This document shows positions 44,038-54,842 of a stretch of 64,000 nucleotides of DNA, in pieces. This DNA comes from Strobilurus pachycystidiatus (lineage: Eukaryota > Basidiomycota > Agaricomycetes > Agaricales > Physalacriaceae): contig JAHLMK010000013.1 in assembly GCA_019915135.1 (NCBI GenBank), forward strand, positions 1,302,001 to 1,366,000. Reading direction: 5' to 3'. Below the pieces are notes generated by a model, which was not told the DNA's origin, searched no databases, and saw only the letters and a list, made by a program, of their open reading frames with translations. The position numbers were made by a program, and so were the translations under genes. The first letter of the stretch is position 1. The number at the start of each line of letters is the position of its first letter.

Positions 44038-45004
44038 GTTGAAGTTTGTCGTGGGTGGTGATGAATGTGGGAGGGAGACTAAGCACCTTGCAGTGTGTGT
44101 CCGAGCACGCGTCGACATATATACGCGGACCCACAAAGAAGCGCAGATCCCAAAACGGAACAAGAACGAGGCCAGGGATGGTTGGGCGATCAGAAGGCAA
44201 TCAGATACAGAAAAGGAACAAGGACATACTGTACACTATGGCAAGTTTCCGGATTCGTATGTTGTGTGAACGCAGAATAGACGGAACAGAGGTTCGCTTT
44301 GATCCACCAGGCGTATTGAGTGTAGTCTGAAGAAGATTCGGATTGGTAGGCGAGATGTGACATCAGAGTGAGAGAACGATGAACAAGGAAAGAAGATACT
44401 GTACGTCAGCTAGGAAAGGTGTGCTCTTACAGCAGGGTAAGCAGCAGCTGTTACCAGGGGCACGGACCAGCGGCAGCGCCACACAGCAAAAGACCTCACC
44501 TCAGCGGACTTGTGTTTGCTCGGTTTCGGCAATCATATTTAGCTGAGTCAATTGGAAGGAAAAAAATTCATGATGGCAGACGAAAAGAAAAACTTAATCG
44601 GCAACTGCGGCATCAGAAGCAACGTGGGCATATCGGCCACCGGACCGATCGCACTGCTCACAAATTCACCACGTCGAATCGTCGATTCCTCTTGCGTTAG
44701 CAAAGTAAAGGTAGTTCGGTCATGTCAGACGCCCCCTAAAACCTCGTATCATTTATCTTCGACTATTTCGCACCGTCGGCATGATCCCTGCTGAATGACA
44801 GCCACTTTGCTTCAATTTCGCCTGCATGGCCAAATGGCATCCGAGTCTATATTTCCAGACCCTTGCTTTGCGCGAGTAATCTCTCTGCTCCGATCAACGA
44901 GGATGTGGGGACACTGCACAATAGAACAACAACTTTGATGGTACGTCCTTGTTCTGCGTCCCTTTTAGCGAGGAGATGTGCCACAAAACCGCTTGCTCAC
45001 AGAA
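44038..45004. other. Intergenic upstream of the split kinase
   Basis: No supported gene. A TATA-like tract (ATATATACG) lies near 44120, about 80 bp upstream of the minus-strand PPxY gene. Confidence 0.35.
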
Positions 45005-45660
45005 ATGCCCCTGAAGATAAAGCTCAAGACGAAACTCACAACGGCCGTCGGAACTGTCCTGCGGATATTTCGAATTACGAAACACAAACGCCCTTCCCCG
45101 TCCGGTGCTGTTACGACCCACAAACATCCCCGTGCATGCTTGTCCTCCGTTGGCGACGCCCTTGTCGACAGTGCGTGTGAGACTTTCCGTGCGGATGCTG
45201 GCCACCTGTATACGAACGTATTTCCGCTCGCTGCACGACCCATACACAGCCGGCCGACAGTCCCTCCTTCCCCACACCGCAGCGATCTTCGTACCACTCA
45301 GCATGCAGCTCCCTCCTCCTCTGTATCGAACCACTTTACAAGTACCCGAGCATGTCCAGAGCGCCGTGTATCTGGAGATGACACCTTGGCGTTCAGCCAG
45401 CCGGAGTTGAACGCGCCTTGGGAGTTCTCCACTTCCAACATCGGTGCCAGACTCAAGCTCAGTAATGAACTCTATACCCTCTCCAAGTTGCCCCTCAACG
45501 GGTTCGCGAAGAGCTCCTTCAGCCGGGTGTACCTCGCGCGTTGTGGCAACTCCACATGCGCGGTGAAGGTCATACTCAAATCCAACATCTGCGTCGTCAA
45601 CAGTGTCCTTTTCCTCGAGTCCGAGTACGATGTTCAATCGGATCCGAAATCGAAGAGGGA

Positions 45661-45669
45661 CTCATCGGA
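45661..45669. repeat. MULE target-site duplication, left copy
   Basis: CTCATCGGA, repeated perfectly at 53879-53887, within kinase coding sequence. Confidence 0.92.
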
Positions 45670-45683
45670 GGGCCCGTAGAATT

Positions 45684-45812
45684 GTGCGTGGACCCATGCG
45701 TGCGAGCGTGGGTGCGGGGTGCGTGGGTGCGTGCTGATGGTAATGGGTACCCCGGTCCGTGCGTGTACCCTCAGGTGAGGCATCTGTACGCGTGCGTGGG
45801 TGAGTTCTGGGG
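45684..45812. repeat. Left subterminal TGCGTG-rich array of the MULE
   Basis: Many copies of GCGTG (as TGCGTGG, ATGCGTGC, GTGCGTGGGTGCGTG) lie within 130 bp of the left end. They are possible transposase-binding sites. Confidence 0.7.
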
Positions 45813-45997
45813 GATGATATATTGACTACCTGCAATGTAATATGATATGTCAGAACGCTAGACTTTGTAACGGACGGACGGAAGGAAGAGACAATGTAAT
45901 GTAACGTAAAGCGAGCCCCGAGGATATAAATTCGGTTACTTGAACGGCAAGATCCGAACTCACCTTAGCGCCGCAGATCCTCGCGTGCGTCTTCAAG

Positions 45998-48900
45998 ATG
46001 AACCATCATGTCCTTCGCGCCTTTGTATGAATCTATCGTGTTCCACCTCCAATGAAACTTGATTTGCAATGATTTGTGCTCCAGTTAGGGGGTCTTCAGC
46101 TGCCGGCGGAAAACTGGTGGCAGTGCAGATTGCCATCGTCTTTTCCTTCATCCCGAGACGCGCAAGCTCTCTTTCAAAAGCGCGTAACTGGCCACTCATT
46201 TGCAGATACAACGCTCCTTTTTGATGCTACACTTTCTGGTACGTCCACTTACCCATTTATATCCGTGACACCGACTTGTGCACCGAAGAACAAAATCTCT
46301 CGTTTCGTCATCCGTCAGCTGGAGCGCATACCAGCTGACAGCTGTGACGACTCGCAGCCAATCAAGGTCGAAACCTCCTCGAAAAAATCATCTCTGAAGT
46401 CTAGACTAGTGCCAGTTTATAATAAGCACGGTGTGTTGTCTCATATCGAAATATTAGAATTGAATGTAACGTTCGACATAGGACAAATTAAAGGCTACAT
46501 GGAAACTGGGTCGGACAGCGAATCCTCAGCTTCTGAACCGACTAGTGAGACTGATGGTCCGCCGAGGCGCACTACCAAGCGTGCTCGCGTTGACTCAGAC
46601 CGCAAGGGCTCTGCACCCAGCAAGGCAACGTCTGAGAGACCTGAGGCCAAGAAGGCTAGGAAAGAGTCTGGAGGCGCGTCTACCAAGTCCGAGCCGCTAT
46701 ACAAGAAATTGGACAGCGGTGAATTTGTCCCCGCCTCGCCAAAGCGTTCCGATCCTGCTGTCCCTTCTACTGCGGCAAAGCACGTCAAACTCCAATTTCA
46801 CGAGCAGCCATCCGTCCCAAAGTCCTCTCTCCACTCTTCTGCAATGCCAGTGGATGTCCCAGCCGATGCCGTCCTTCCCTTCACGACATTTAACTCTGCT
46901 GATCTCTGGTCTACTTCGAGCGACCTACCGGATGTCTGGGACGCCTTCCCGGACGGACCACATACACTAAAGCTTGACCATGAGACGTACGCATCCGCCA
47001 AAAATCTTGTCATGAACTGGTCAATGCGGAACGACGGAGGGTATCCTAAGAGGTCCGCTGATGCTCCAAACGAGAAGGACGGGAAACCGTCGTCGCGGAC
47101 CTGTCTAGGCATCATCCAGTGTACGAGCGCAAGCTGCAAGATCATTGTCCGCCCAGTGGTTGATAAAACTCGCCGGGCAAGGCAGCTAGAGCAGTCATGC
47201 CGCTGCGGAGAGTCACTGGTTCTATTTGACTGTCCCGGGAAGGTCAAAGCAACGTTCGTGACCTGGCGCGGCGGGGTAACCTACACCAATAGTGGCTTCC
47301 ACTTTCACCCTCGTCCCACTCACGAAATCCATCTCACTCCTCGTGCAGAGAAGCAATTCCGCGAGCTTGTCACCTACCATCCTTCCGCCAAACCTATGGC
47401 CCTCGTCGTTGGTCTGCCAACCCTCCACGGACCTCATGGACCATCGGCAGCGGAGATTGCGCCTTCTTTGGTCAACGCCGCTCGTGTTGTCTATGAAAAG
47501 AAGAAGGTGAAGCGGAGCAATCCGCTAACTGGGTCCAATTTTCTTAAGCAGTTCTCGCTGTTTAAGCAGCACTGCCCGGGCTTTGTGGTCCAGGAGCGAT
47601 TCGATGGTGGCCTCACCATCATCTCCCTCCAAACGGACTTCATGAAGAAGCAGCTAGCAAACGATCCAATCACTGATAAGCCTGTGAATGGCCTTGTCTC
47701 GGATGGCGCTCACGGCTGGTTCGCTGATCGAAACGAGATCCTGATTGTCTCTTCGACGTATTCCAAGGACCTCCTCTGCTGGGTCCCTGTCATCTTCAGC
47801 TACTCCGATGGCGCAAGTGCAGATCACTTTGAATGGCACTTCTTTGCTCTCTTCAAGAGCATCTATCAGCGAGCGTTGGATAAGGATATCACTGCACTTC
47901 TCATTCACTTTGCAACGGTACGTGCTCGTATATGATATATACATTTGTTGACTTTTGTGTCTCAGGTTGTCGACTTTAGCGATGCGGAACGCTCTGGCTT
48001 CATCAAAGCTTATGTGCGCTTCTGGCAAGAGTATCGCCAGTCAGATCGTGAAGAAGACGAGCTGAGGGCAGAGGCACAAGGACTTCTGAAGGGCTGTCAG
48101 CAGCACTTCGCAAATGCGTGCACGCGCATCCGAAAGATCACCTCCATCATTCCACGAGACGACCGACACCGGTTCAAGAAGCTCTGTAAGAAGCTTCAGA
48201 AGTCCCCAGATATGGAGACGTTCGAGTCAACAGCACGTGCCATTGTATCAAAATGGCCGCGTACGAGTACATGGCTTGCTTGGTGGCTCAGACCGTCGCA
48301 CGCATCAATGATCTTCAAGTCTCAGGTTGTCATGGACGCCTTTATCTGGGCATGGATTCCTGATACCACAAATGCTGAGGAGGCTATGCATTGGCGCTTA
48401 TACTGTGGAGCAGGGCGCGATCATGAGCTTATTCAAGGCTTGTACGCGCTCTTTGGAATGGCGGAATACTTTGAGCGGCTTTTCGAGCATGTTGAGGGTA
48501 TGTTCTCACCTCAACTCAACTTCAAAAGGCTCATACAAGGATAGTTGGCGCCCCCATCCGGTATGGCGAGGCCGAACCGTGGAAGAAGATAGCCGAGCAG
48601 ATAGGCCGCACCCATCGTGTACGTGCGCCCGAGGCCATTGCTGCGAGGAGAAAGAAGAATGATGGGCGTGCCCCCGATACCGTCAAGGAACTTGAAAAGG
48701 CACGTCCTCGGAAGTCGAAGGCTGAGTTCGAGAAGAATCTCGCTCATCTGACCGGTGCTTCAAACCCTACTGCCCCTCCTGCACCCACTCGTACCACTCG
48801 CAAGCAGAACCCTACCACCACTGCAGAATCCACCCCTGGCACTGCTGACGAATCCTTCTTCTCTTCTTCATCCGTACAATCTAAACTTCCCGGATTTCCT

Positions 48901-51826
48901 TGGAAGGATAACTCGTGCTGGTACGACTCGTCCATGATGGCACTCTATTTCACAGCTGTCTATGGTGATGGCTGGAGTGAGTACGTGACCTCACAGACGG
49001 GCATGGAGCAACCGGCACCACTTCTTTGCCAGCTCTACGAAACATTGCTTGCCATTCAAACGGAAACGTCGTCTGTTCACCACAATCTAAAGGCGTCTAA
49101 TCAGCGTCTTCTCGATGCCAAATTGTCTCATCTCAGGGTTCTCTCCACGGATCAAGTTGTGATTGAGAATGTCGATTCGGATCGCAGCTCTTATCATCCT
49201 GCATTCGTGAATCGTCTTCACTTTGTATCTCTTACTCTCTTCTGACGTTTTGTACAGCAATGGCTCGATGATATGCTGAAGATGGCCCGCAACTCAGACC
49301 ATTCGCTTGCTCAATCCTACTTCCAAGCAATAGCCGTAGAAGTTCGTTCCTGCAATGGACTGGAGGCTGGTGCGTTCACTTCACCTCACGTGAAGATTCC
49401 ATGGCATCAGCTCTCTGTGGTCCCTCGTCCCCCGCAGGGTGAGAGAGAATTACATGATGGAGACCTCGAGAAGTGGTTTCAGGCAAGCAATAAGGTCATG
49501 ACCACCGTGACGCTTCCTTGCTGGCGTACTGACAAGGATGGTGGAGCTATCTGCGGGCAAACCAATGTCCATCGCTTTCCCCTCACGACGCCTGTCATGC
49601 TTGTCATCTCGTTTGGCGAGTACGACCTCGCTGACGGCTGGCACGTACCAACAGCAATCTATCCACTTGACTCCACTTCCGACGACATGACACGCTCTAT
49701 GGAGGAAGCTGGAGTTGTGTATGACCTTGTCTCTCGCGTCTTTTTCGTCAACACCAACCACTTTGTTCTCCGAGCGGCTCACGGCACAGCGTCCAGTGTA
49801 TACTTCTATGATGGGACATCGAACGGGGGATCACCCACTCTCCTCCCCAATGCTTCTGCAAAAACACATCTTGCAGGTCGTGTTTCAGTTCCTGGTTACT
49901 CGAACTGCAAGACAACGGAAGTGACGTACCGTCTTCGTGGTGGTTTCCGTGCGCAGAGGTGGTTCCATGAGCACCAGATCACTCTTGCTGAAAGGGAGCT
50001 TCACCTGGAGTTCTCCTCGCGCTTGCATCATCAGATTCCCAGCATCTCTCTGCGGCAGGATCGTTACCGCGAGCTTCACGGCGATGAAATCACTTGGACG
50101 AGGAAGAGGAACTTCCGCGAATACGCTGTCAAAAGCTCGCCCGTGCAAATGTCTTCACCTGCTTCAGTCTCGGGTCAGCAGGACACTGTCGAATCAGAGG
50201 ATGGAACGGCGTCTGTCAATGACGAAGCCCCTCCGCAGACACCTCCGCGTCGAGAAAACGAGCCCCTCCCATCCCCAGTCAGTTCTCCCGCTCCTGAAAC
50301 ACCACAGCAGCTCGAGTGTCGATGTGGTATCAATGGCGATGGTTACCGCGTCAAAGTCGGGCAAACAACCATCCAGTGCAAGACATGCAATCTCTACTCG
50401 CACTTAGCATGCCAGCGTGGGCTTGGAGGAAGAGCAATTGGGAAAAAGCTCGACAAGCTCGATTTTGAATGTCACACTTGTTCCAGTGCCCAGCTTCGTG
50501 AACGACTCTCTGGGAGCAAGCCCTATTGGGATGCCGAAGCACTTCGACTGTAAGTGACATCCCACGCACTTGTACCAAATACCAGGCTGATATTGTCTAG
50601 TAACAAGATCAAGAGGCTTGACCTCAGGTTGATGTGAGTCCTGATACGAGGGAGGACATGTAACCACTGCTAACCTTTTGTCTTAGGCCAGGAAAGGGTG
50701 CTTTAGTACGTGACGGGGAGTACTTCTACCCCGCACGCTTGATCACTGCTAGTGGAGCGCCAGGTTCACGCCGTCGATGGGAAGTCAAATGGTGGCGAGA
50801 GAACATGTTCGTGACAGCATCGAGTCAACAGGCTGGGACTATGACTACGGTTCCAGAAAAAGACGTAACAGACGAGCTCTATCAAGACCGAGCGCGTCGA
50901 CGGCATGTTCGCGTAAGTTTTGAATCTGCTCCGAATCGCCTTACTGATCTGATTTTTTAGTTAGGAAAGTGGACACTGACCTCCCTTGCTGAGGACAAAA
51001 TAGATCGTATCCTTGCTGATGCGACAGGGATCCCATTCACTGCCGAAATCCATCGTGTGTTGAGCCCGCATATCGACACCTTCCTTCACATGATGCACAA
51101 TCCGGGGGCCATGGTCAATCGGATTCCGGCATTACGGGAGCTACAAGCCTTTGGACGTTCGTTGACCGGAGCAGTCCCATACGGAGGAGGACTTGCTGAC
51201 GATGACTGCGCAAGGATCAATAACTGGTTCGCAAAACAGTTTCCCGAGTCACTCGTCCCACCAGTACAATGGCTTCTTTGTGCTCCAGTCGCACACGCAG
51301 CAACACTGCTGGTCGCTTCACGTTTGCGAAACGAGGTTCAGAACTCCGGATCGAATGAAGACGATGAATATGAGACCAAGCTACTGGAGCGAGCGTGGCA
51401 GCGACAGAAGGACTACAGAGGGAAAACCGTGGATGGTAAACCTCGCGGCAATCCTGTGGACGTCGACAAAGAGGCAATCTCATTCCTCGAAGACAGGATG
51501 TTCTCTCGGAATGAGGAAGATGGCGTAGCGGGAAACTGCCAATGGGGATTAGACGTTGGACCTCACCAGGATCATTGGTATCCGTACAGTGAAGGTCCAG
51601 ACTCGTGGACGGAAAGGATTCGAGAAGGCACTGACGAGGAATTGATGGTCAGTGACAAGTGCTCCAAGATATCGGCGAGCAACTTACCCATCAACAGGTT
51701 GGTCCCGACTACAAAGACCCAAGGTCTCTGAAGCGAAAGGCCAGCACAGAGAACCCCCAAATGAACGTCCAGCCAAGGCGAGTCCCAAAACCACGCATGG
51801 TAAAGCGCCAGAAAGCCAAACAGTAG
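45998..51826 (+). CDS. MULE transposase fused to zinc finger, protease-like, PHD and Tudor-like domains
   Basis: Nine exons, 45998-46024, 46085-47917, 47966-48497, 48545-49206, 49258-50549, 50601-50633, 50687-50912, 50961-51647 and 51698-51826, close in phase to 1806 aa. Residues 150-210 are a basic, Ser-rich linker with nuclear-signal-like runs. A GCM/WRKY-type zinc finger lies at 349-418 (C-x5-C, CRCG, SGFHFHPRPTH). The DDE transposase core has Asp549 (LVSDGAHGWF), Asp623 or 626 (VVDFSDAE) and a Glu near 757 (NAEEAMHW). A ubiquitin-protease-like Cys box is at about 922 (WKDNSCWYDS) with a His box at 1186 (NTNHFVLRA). A PHD finger spans 1372-1426. A Tudor/SH3-like stretch (DGEYFYPARLI, WEVKWW) is near 1465-1490. 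The tail is basic. The protein would act in the nucleus to excise and insert the element. The protease and reader domains suggest it counters or exploits ubiquitin and chromatin marks (inference). Confidence 0.83.
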
Positions 51827-52577
51827 TCGAACCCGAGTACTGAAGTGTCGACGTCAGTAAATCAAGTACCTTTTTTGTCCGAGCATGAATGGCGAGCTAC
51901 AAATGTAGCAAATTAGTAGAACGGATGCTTTGCCAAGATCTGGTTCCACTTTTGGGACACGACACGCCTCACGTGGGTAATGTAGCGAGACTTGAGAGAG
52001 AACGAACCTAGAGATCAATGATCATTACCAAATGAGGATACTTATTCGAAGGGATGTTCGAGTCGTCACACAGAACAAGTTTCCGACTCTTTGGTGAGTC
52101 CATGTATTGGAGATCTCTAGATGTAAGGTGCGGCCTAGTGAATGTGATTAGGCAGCTCTGGCGATGGTTGACGATGAAGAGATGAATTCAAGGTCCGCCG
52201 GCACGGCCTGCCTAGATTGGAACAGGCCATCACCGAAGCACGTACTCACTTACCTTGATTCATCATTCAGATGAACATACATGAGGTGCGTAAGATCCTG
52301 CGTGAATGCGTGTGCAGATGCGTTGGATGTGCGTGAGTGCGTGGATGCGTTGGATGCGTGTGCGTGGATGCGGGAAGGCATGCGTGATGCATGCGTGCCT
52401 GCGTGATGAGATGCGGCACACGCGTGGACACATGCGTGGACACATGCGTGTACTTGCGTGTACGTGTGGGCGCATATACACAAGCACAATGACTTTCAGA
52501 GCACACTTTTGTGCTCTAAATGTAAGCAATTTTTTGAGCGTGGTGCTCTCGAGTGTCAGAACAAGAACCGTCACTGT
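51827..52577. other. Non-coding right arm of the MULE, inner part
   Basis: No coding frame is supported. It contains the second TGCGTG array and ends at the target duplication of the nested MITE. Confidence 0.6.
52283..52475. repeat. Internal TGCGTG-rich array in the MULE right arm
   Basis: About 190 bp dominated by TGCGTG, GGATGCG and CATGCGTG units, similar in composition to the arrays near both ends. The open frames through it are low-complexity artefacts. Confidence 0.75.
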
Positions 52578-52585
52578 CCCCGAAC

Positions 52586-53294
52586 TAGGGTTTAAAAGTC
52601 CGGTCCGGTCCGGTCTTTTGACCTCTGAGGTCATGGACTGGGGACCGGACCGGTCCACCAAATCCTCAAATCTGGCTGGACCTAGGACTGGACTGGTTAG
52701 GACCGCAAAAACCGGTCCTAATCAGTCCGGTCTGCGGTCCTAAACCGGTCTAGGACCGGTCCATATCATTACAAGCTCAAACTTACATTTTCGTAATTTT
52801 TTTTGGTAGGTTTACCATCATATAAGTTTACCACATAGATCAGATAGTACATGACAGTTAAATTAATGACTTGTTAGGCTTGTATAATATGTTTCAGCCA
52901 TGGTAAGATGGATTTTTCAAATATGAGAGAGTATGTGCAGCTAAATGTATCATATGAATATATAAGTCATGGAAAGTTTACTATAAGAACGCCTCAATGA
53001 GGGTAAGTTTACCATTGGACCGGTTAAGTCAAGGTAAGTTTACCATGAACTCATATATAACGACCCTTTAGGGGGACATTTGACTGGTCCTAACTGAACC
53101 CTGAATAGACCGGTCCAAACCGGTCCTAGACCAGTCTTTACCAGTCCTAGTAAATCTGGGTTGAGCTCTGGACCTAGGACCAGGACTGGTAGGACTGGTA
53201 GGACCGGTCCATGTTGGACTGGTCATGTGACCGGTCCAGTCCGGTCCAGTTCACCGGTCTTACCGGTCCACATAGACTGGACTTTAAAACCCTA
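52586..53294. mobile_element. hAT-type MITE nested in the MULE, 709 bp
   Basis: Perfect 16-bp inverted ends TAGGGTTTAAAAGTCC ... GGACTTTAAAACCCTA and a perfect 8-bp target duplication CCCCGAAC (52578-52585 and 53295-53302), as for hAT elements. Both flanks are packed with ACCGGTCC-like units in both orientations. The AT-rich centre repeats a GTAAGTTTACCAT motif several times. There is no coding capacity; it depends on a transposase supplied elsewhere. Confidence 0.92.
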
Positions 53295-53302
53295 CCCCGA
53301 AC

Positions 53303-53878
53303 AGACGACGTTCTGATAGACAATGTACTGTTGTAATTTGAGTTCTGGTACGTTCAGGCGGCGTACTTTCATCGGCGGCTACGCGCCAAACAACGCGATG
53401 CGTTTGGCGCGTCCTTCCCGATCGGGAAAGGGACGTGCGTACTAAGATGCGAGTGACTCTTTTGCCTCTTCCATGACAATCATTCACAATATGGTGTCAG
53501 TTTTTTGACTACAATAAGTCATCTACTCATGCCTCAGATATAATTCCAAATCCCGGTATATTCATACAAGTCGGCCTTTGATAATCGAGCAGAGAGCCTA
53601 CTTACTCGGGTCCATGCGAGGTGCGTGATGTGGACTCTTCCGGGTCTCCCTTCATGGTCTCTCAGCATTTGGACATGAGAGCTGCACTATCAAGGTAGGT
53701 TAAGCTATCTAGTCATGTCTTTGTTGAAATCTCAAATCCCAATTTCGACAAGCGGACCTTTGGTAGCGAGAGGAGGAAATTACTCTGGTCCATGCGTGGT
53801 TGGTGGTGCGTGGGTGCGTTGGCATGTGCGTGCCCTGCGTGTCCACACGCATGCGGGAACGCACATTTCTACGAGCCC
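53303..53878. repeat. Right subterminal region of the MULE with a diverged tandem repeat
   Basis: Two diverged copies of a unit of about 190 bp (starting near 53520 and 53710) share order and words: TCATCTACTCATG / TCTAGTCATG, CAAATCCC, CGGCCTTTG / CGGACCTTTG, TTACTC, GGTCCATGCG. The second copy leads into the terminal TGCGTG array (53790-53870) and the right inverted repeat. Confidence 0.65.
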
Positions 53879-53887
53879 CTCATCGGA
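53879..53887. repeat. MULE target-site duplication, right copy
   Basis: CTCATCGGA; the kinase reading frame continues from here in the same phase as the left part. Confidence 0.92.
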
Positions 53888-54842
53888 GTTGTCGCTTGTC
53901 CAGCATGAAGTACGGCTGTTGCGTGCACTGAGCTCGGGCATGGCTGAGCCATGTCCGTTTCTATGTGGTTTCGTCGGCGCGTGTCAGGATAGCAAAGCGG
54001 TGTACATACTCATGGTGAGCTGGCTCGGGAATTTTCTCTTTCTATGTTCACGCGGCTAATAATCTTTGTAGCCTCAATATCAACCGCTCGAGTTTGACAA
54101 GTCAACCACAGCGGATGTCCTCAAACAGCGAATGTTGCAGGCGGTAAGGCGACGTCCCGACGTTTGCAGAATTTGATATCGATTACTGATTGTGATCGTC
54201 CGCACAGCTTGACGCACTCTCATACCTGCACCGCCATTTTGTCGTGCACCGGGACGTAAAGCCCGAAAACGTTATGCTTAATCGCGACAACGGCACTGTC
54301 GTCCTAATCGATTTTGGCCTTGCGGATGGTCTACCTTCGGAGTCCAACACCAACCTGAAGCACCCAGCGTTCGTACAAGGATACGCCGGGACGCCGGGTT
54401 TCATTGCCCCAGAGCTGTCTGTGGCTTCAGTGGAATTTGTTGATGGTGAGAAGCTTGATATATACGCGCTTGGTGTGACGTTTCTTCTCTGGATGTGGAA
54501 TCTGGTGTACCGGAGCCCGGAGGTGAGTCGCGTTGCCGTGTGCTCATTCTGATCTCTTCCGATTCTCCTACTTATGACAGGAAGCTCCTTCCCGATTCGA
54601 AGGAAACGACGTCTCTCACGTAGATGTCATGCGAACAATGGATCTGTTGAGGCATGATGTGTCCATCGACGGGCAACTTTGCCTGGCGTTGGATGTAGTC
54701 TTAGCGGTGAGCAAGGCGCGCACAAAGAAAGGGCTGACTCTGACACTGAACTCGCCAGATGACGCATCGTGATCCTGAACCACGACAAGGCATTGAACAG
54801 ATACGGAGATTTCCATTTCTTTCTGGGGTAGAAAGGTCTTGA

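Larger units (their letters stand above)
45670..53878 (+). mobile_element. Mutator-like (MULE) DNA transposon, about 8.2 kb
   Basis: The ends are imperfect inverted repeats. GGGCCCGTAGAATTGTGCGT at 45670-45689 matches the complement of 53859-53878 at 18 of 20 positions. A perfect 9-bp target duplication flanks it (CTCATCGGA at 45661 and 53879), the length typical of MULEs. Subterminal TGCGTG-rich arrays lie inside both ends. One large gene fills the left and centre; the right arm is non-coding and carries a nested MITE. The uninterrupted frame of the transposase and the intact target duplication indicate a fairly recent insertion. Confidence 0.9.
45005..54842 (+). pseudogene. AGC-like protein kinase gene interrupted by a MULE
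   Basis: The 5' part (45005-45669) encodes a basic leader and kinase N-lobe (LYTLSKLPLNGFAKSSFSRVYLA, VAIK-type Lys in CAVKVILKSN). The gene resumes at 53879 in the same frame (SLVQHEVRLLRAL). It continues through exons ending 54014, 54072-54143, 54208-54522, 54581-54706 and 54759-54842, all in phase. The C-lobe has [20 protein letters not shown] and GFIAPEL, so all catalytic residues are present across the two parts. The break is an 8.2-kb transposon with a 9-bp target duplication inside coding sequence. As it stands no normal kinase can be made from this copy. Intron positions match the kinase at 37787. Confidence 0.88.

Noticed and set aside
49240..49257. Using the donor at 49222 (33-bp intron) in the transposase gene
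   Set aside because: Too short for splicing. The donor at 49207 gives a 51-bp intron in the same phase and is preferred.
52250..52743. Open frames through the TGCGTG array (His/Thr/Cys-rich predicted peptides)
   Set aside because: They are translations of a short-period DNA repeat, open in several frames on both strands.
45671..53878. Considering the 8.2-kb element a KDZ-type (Kyakuja/Dileera/Zisupton) transposon
   Set aside because: The GCM/WRKY-type finger before the DDE core and the 9-bp target duplication fit a MULE better. KDZ proteins carry different Cys clusters. A profile search would settle it.
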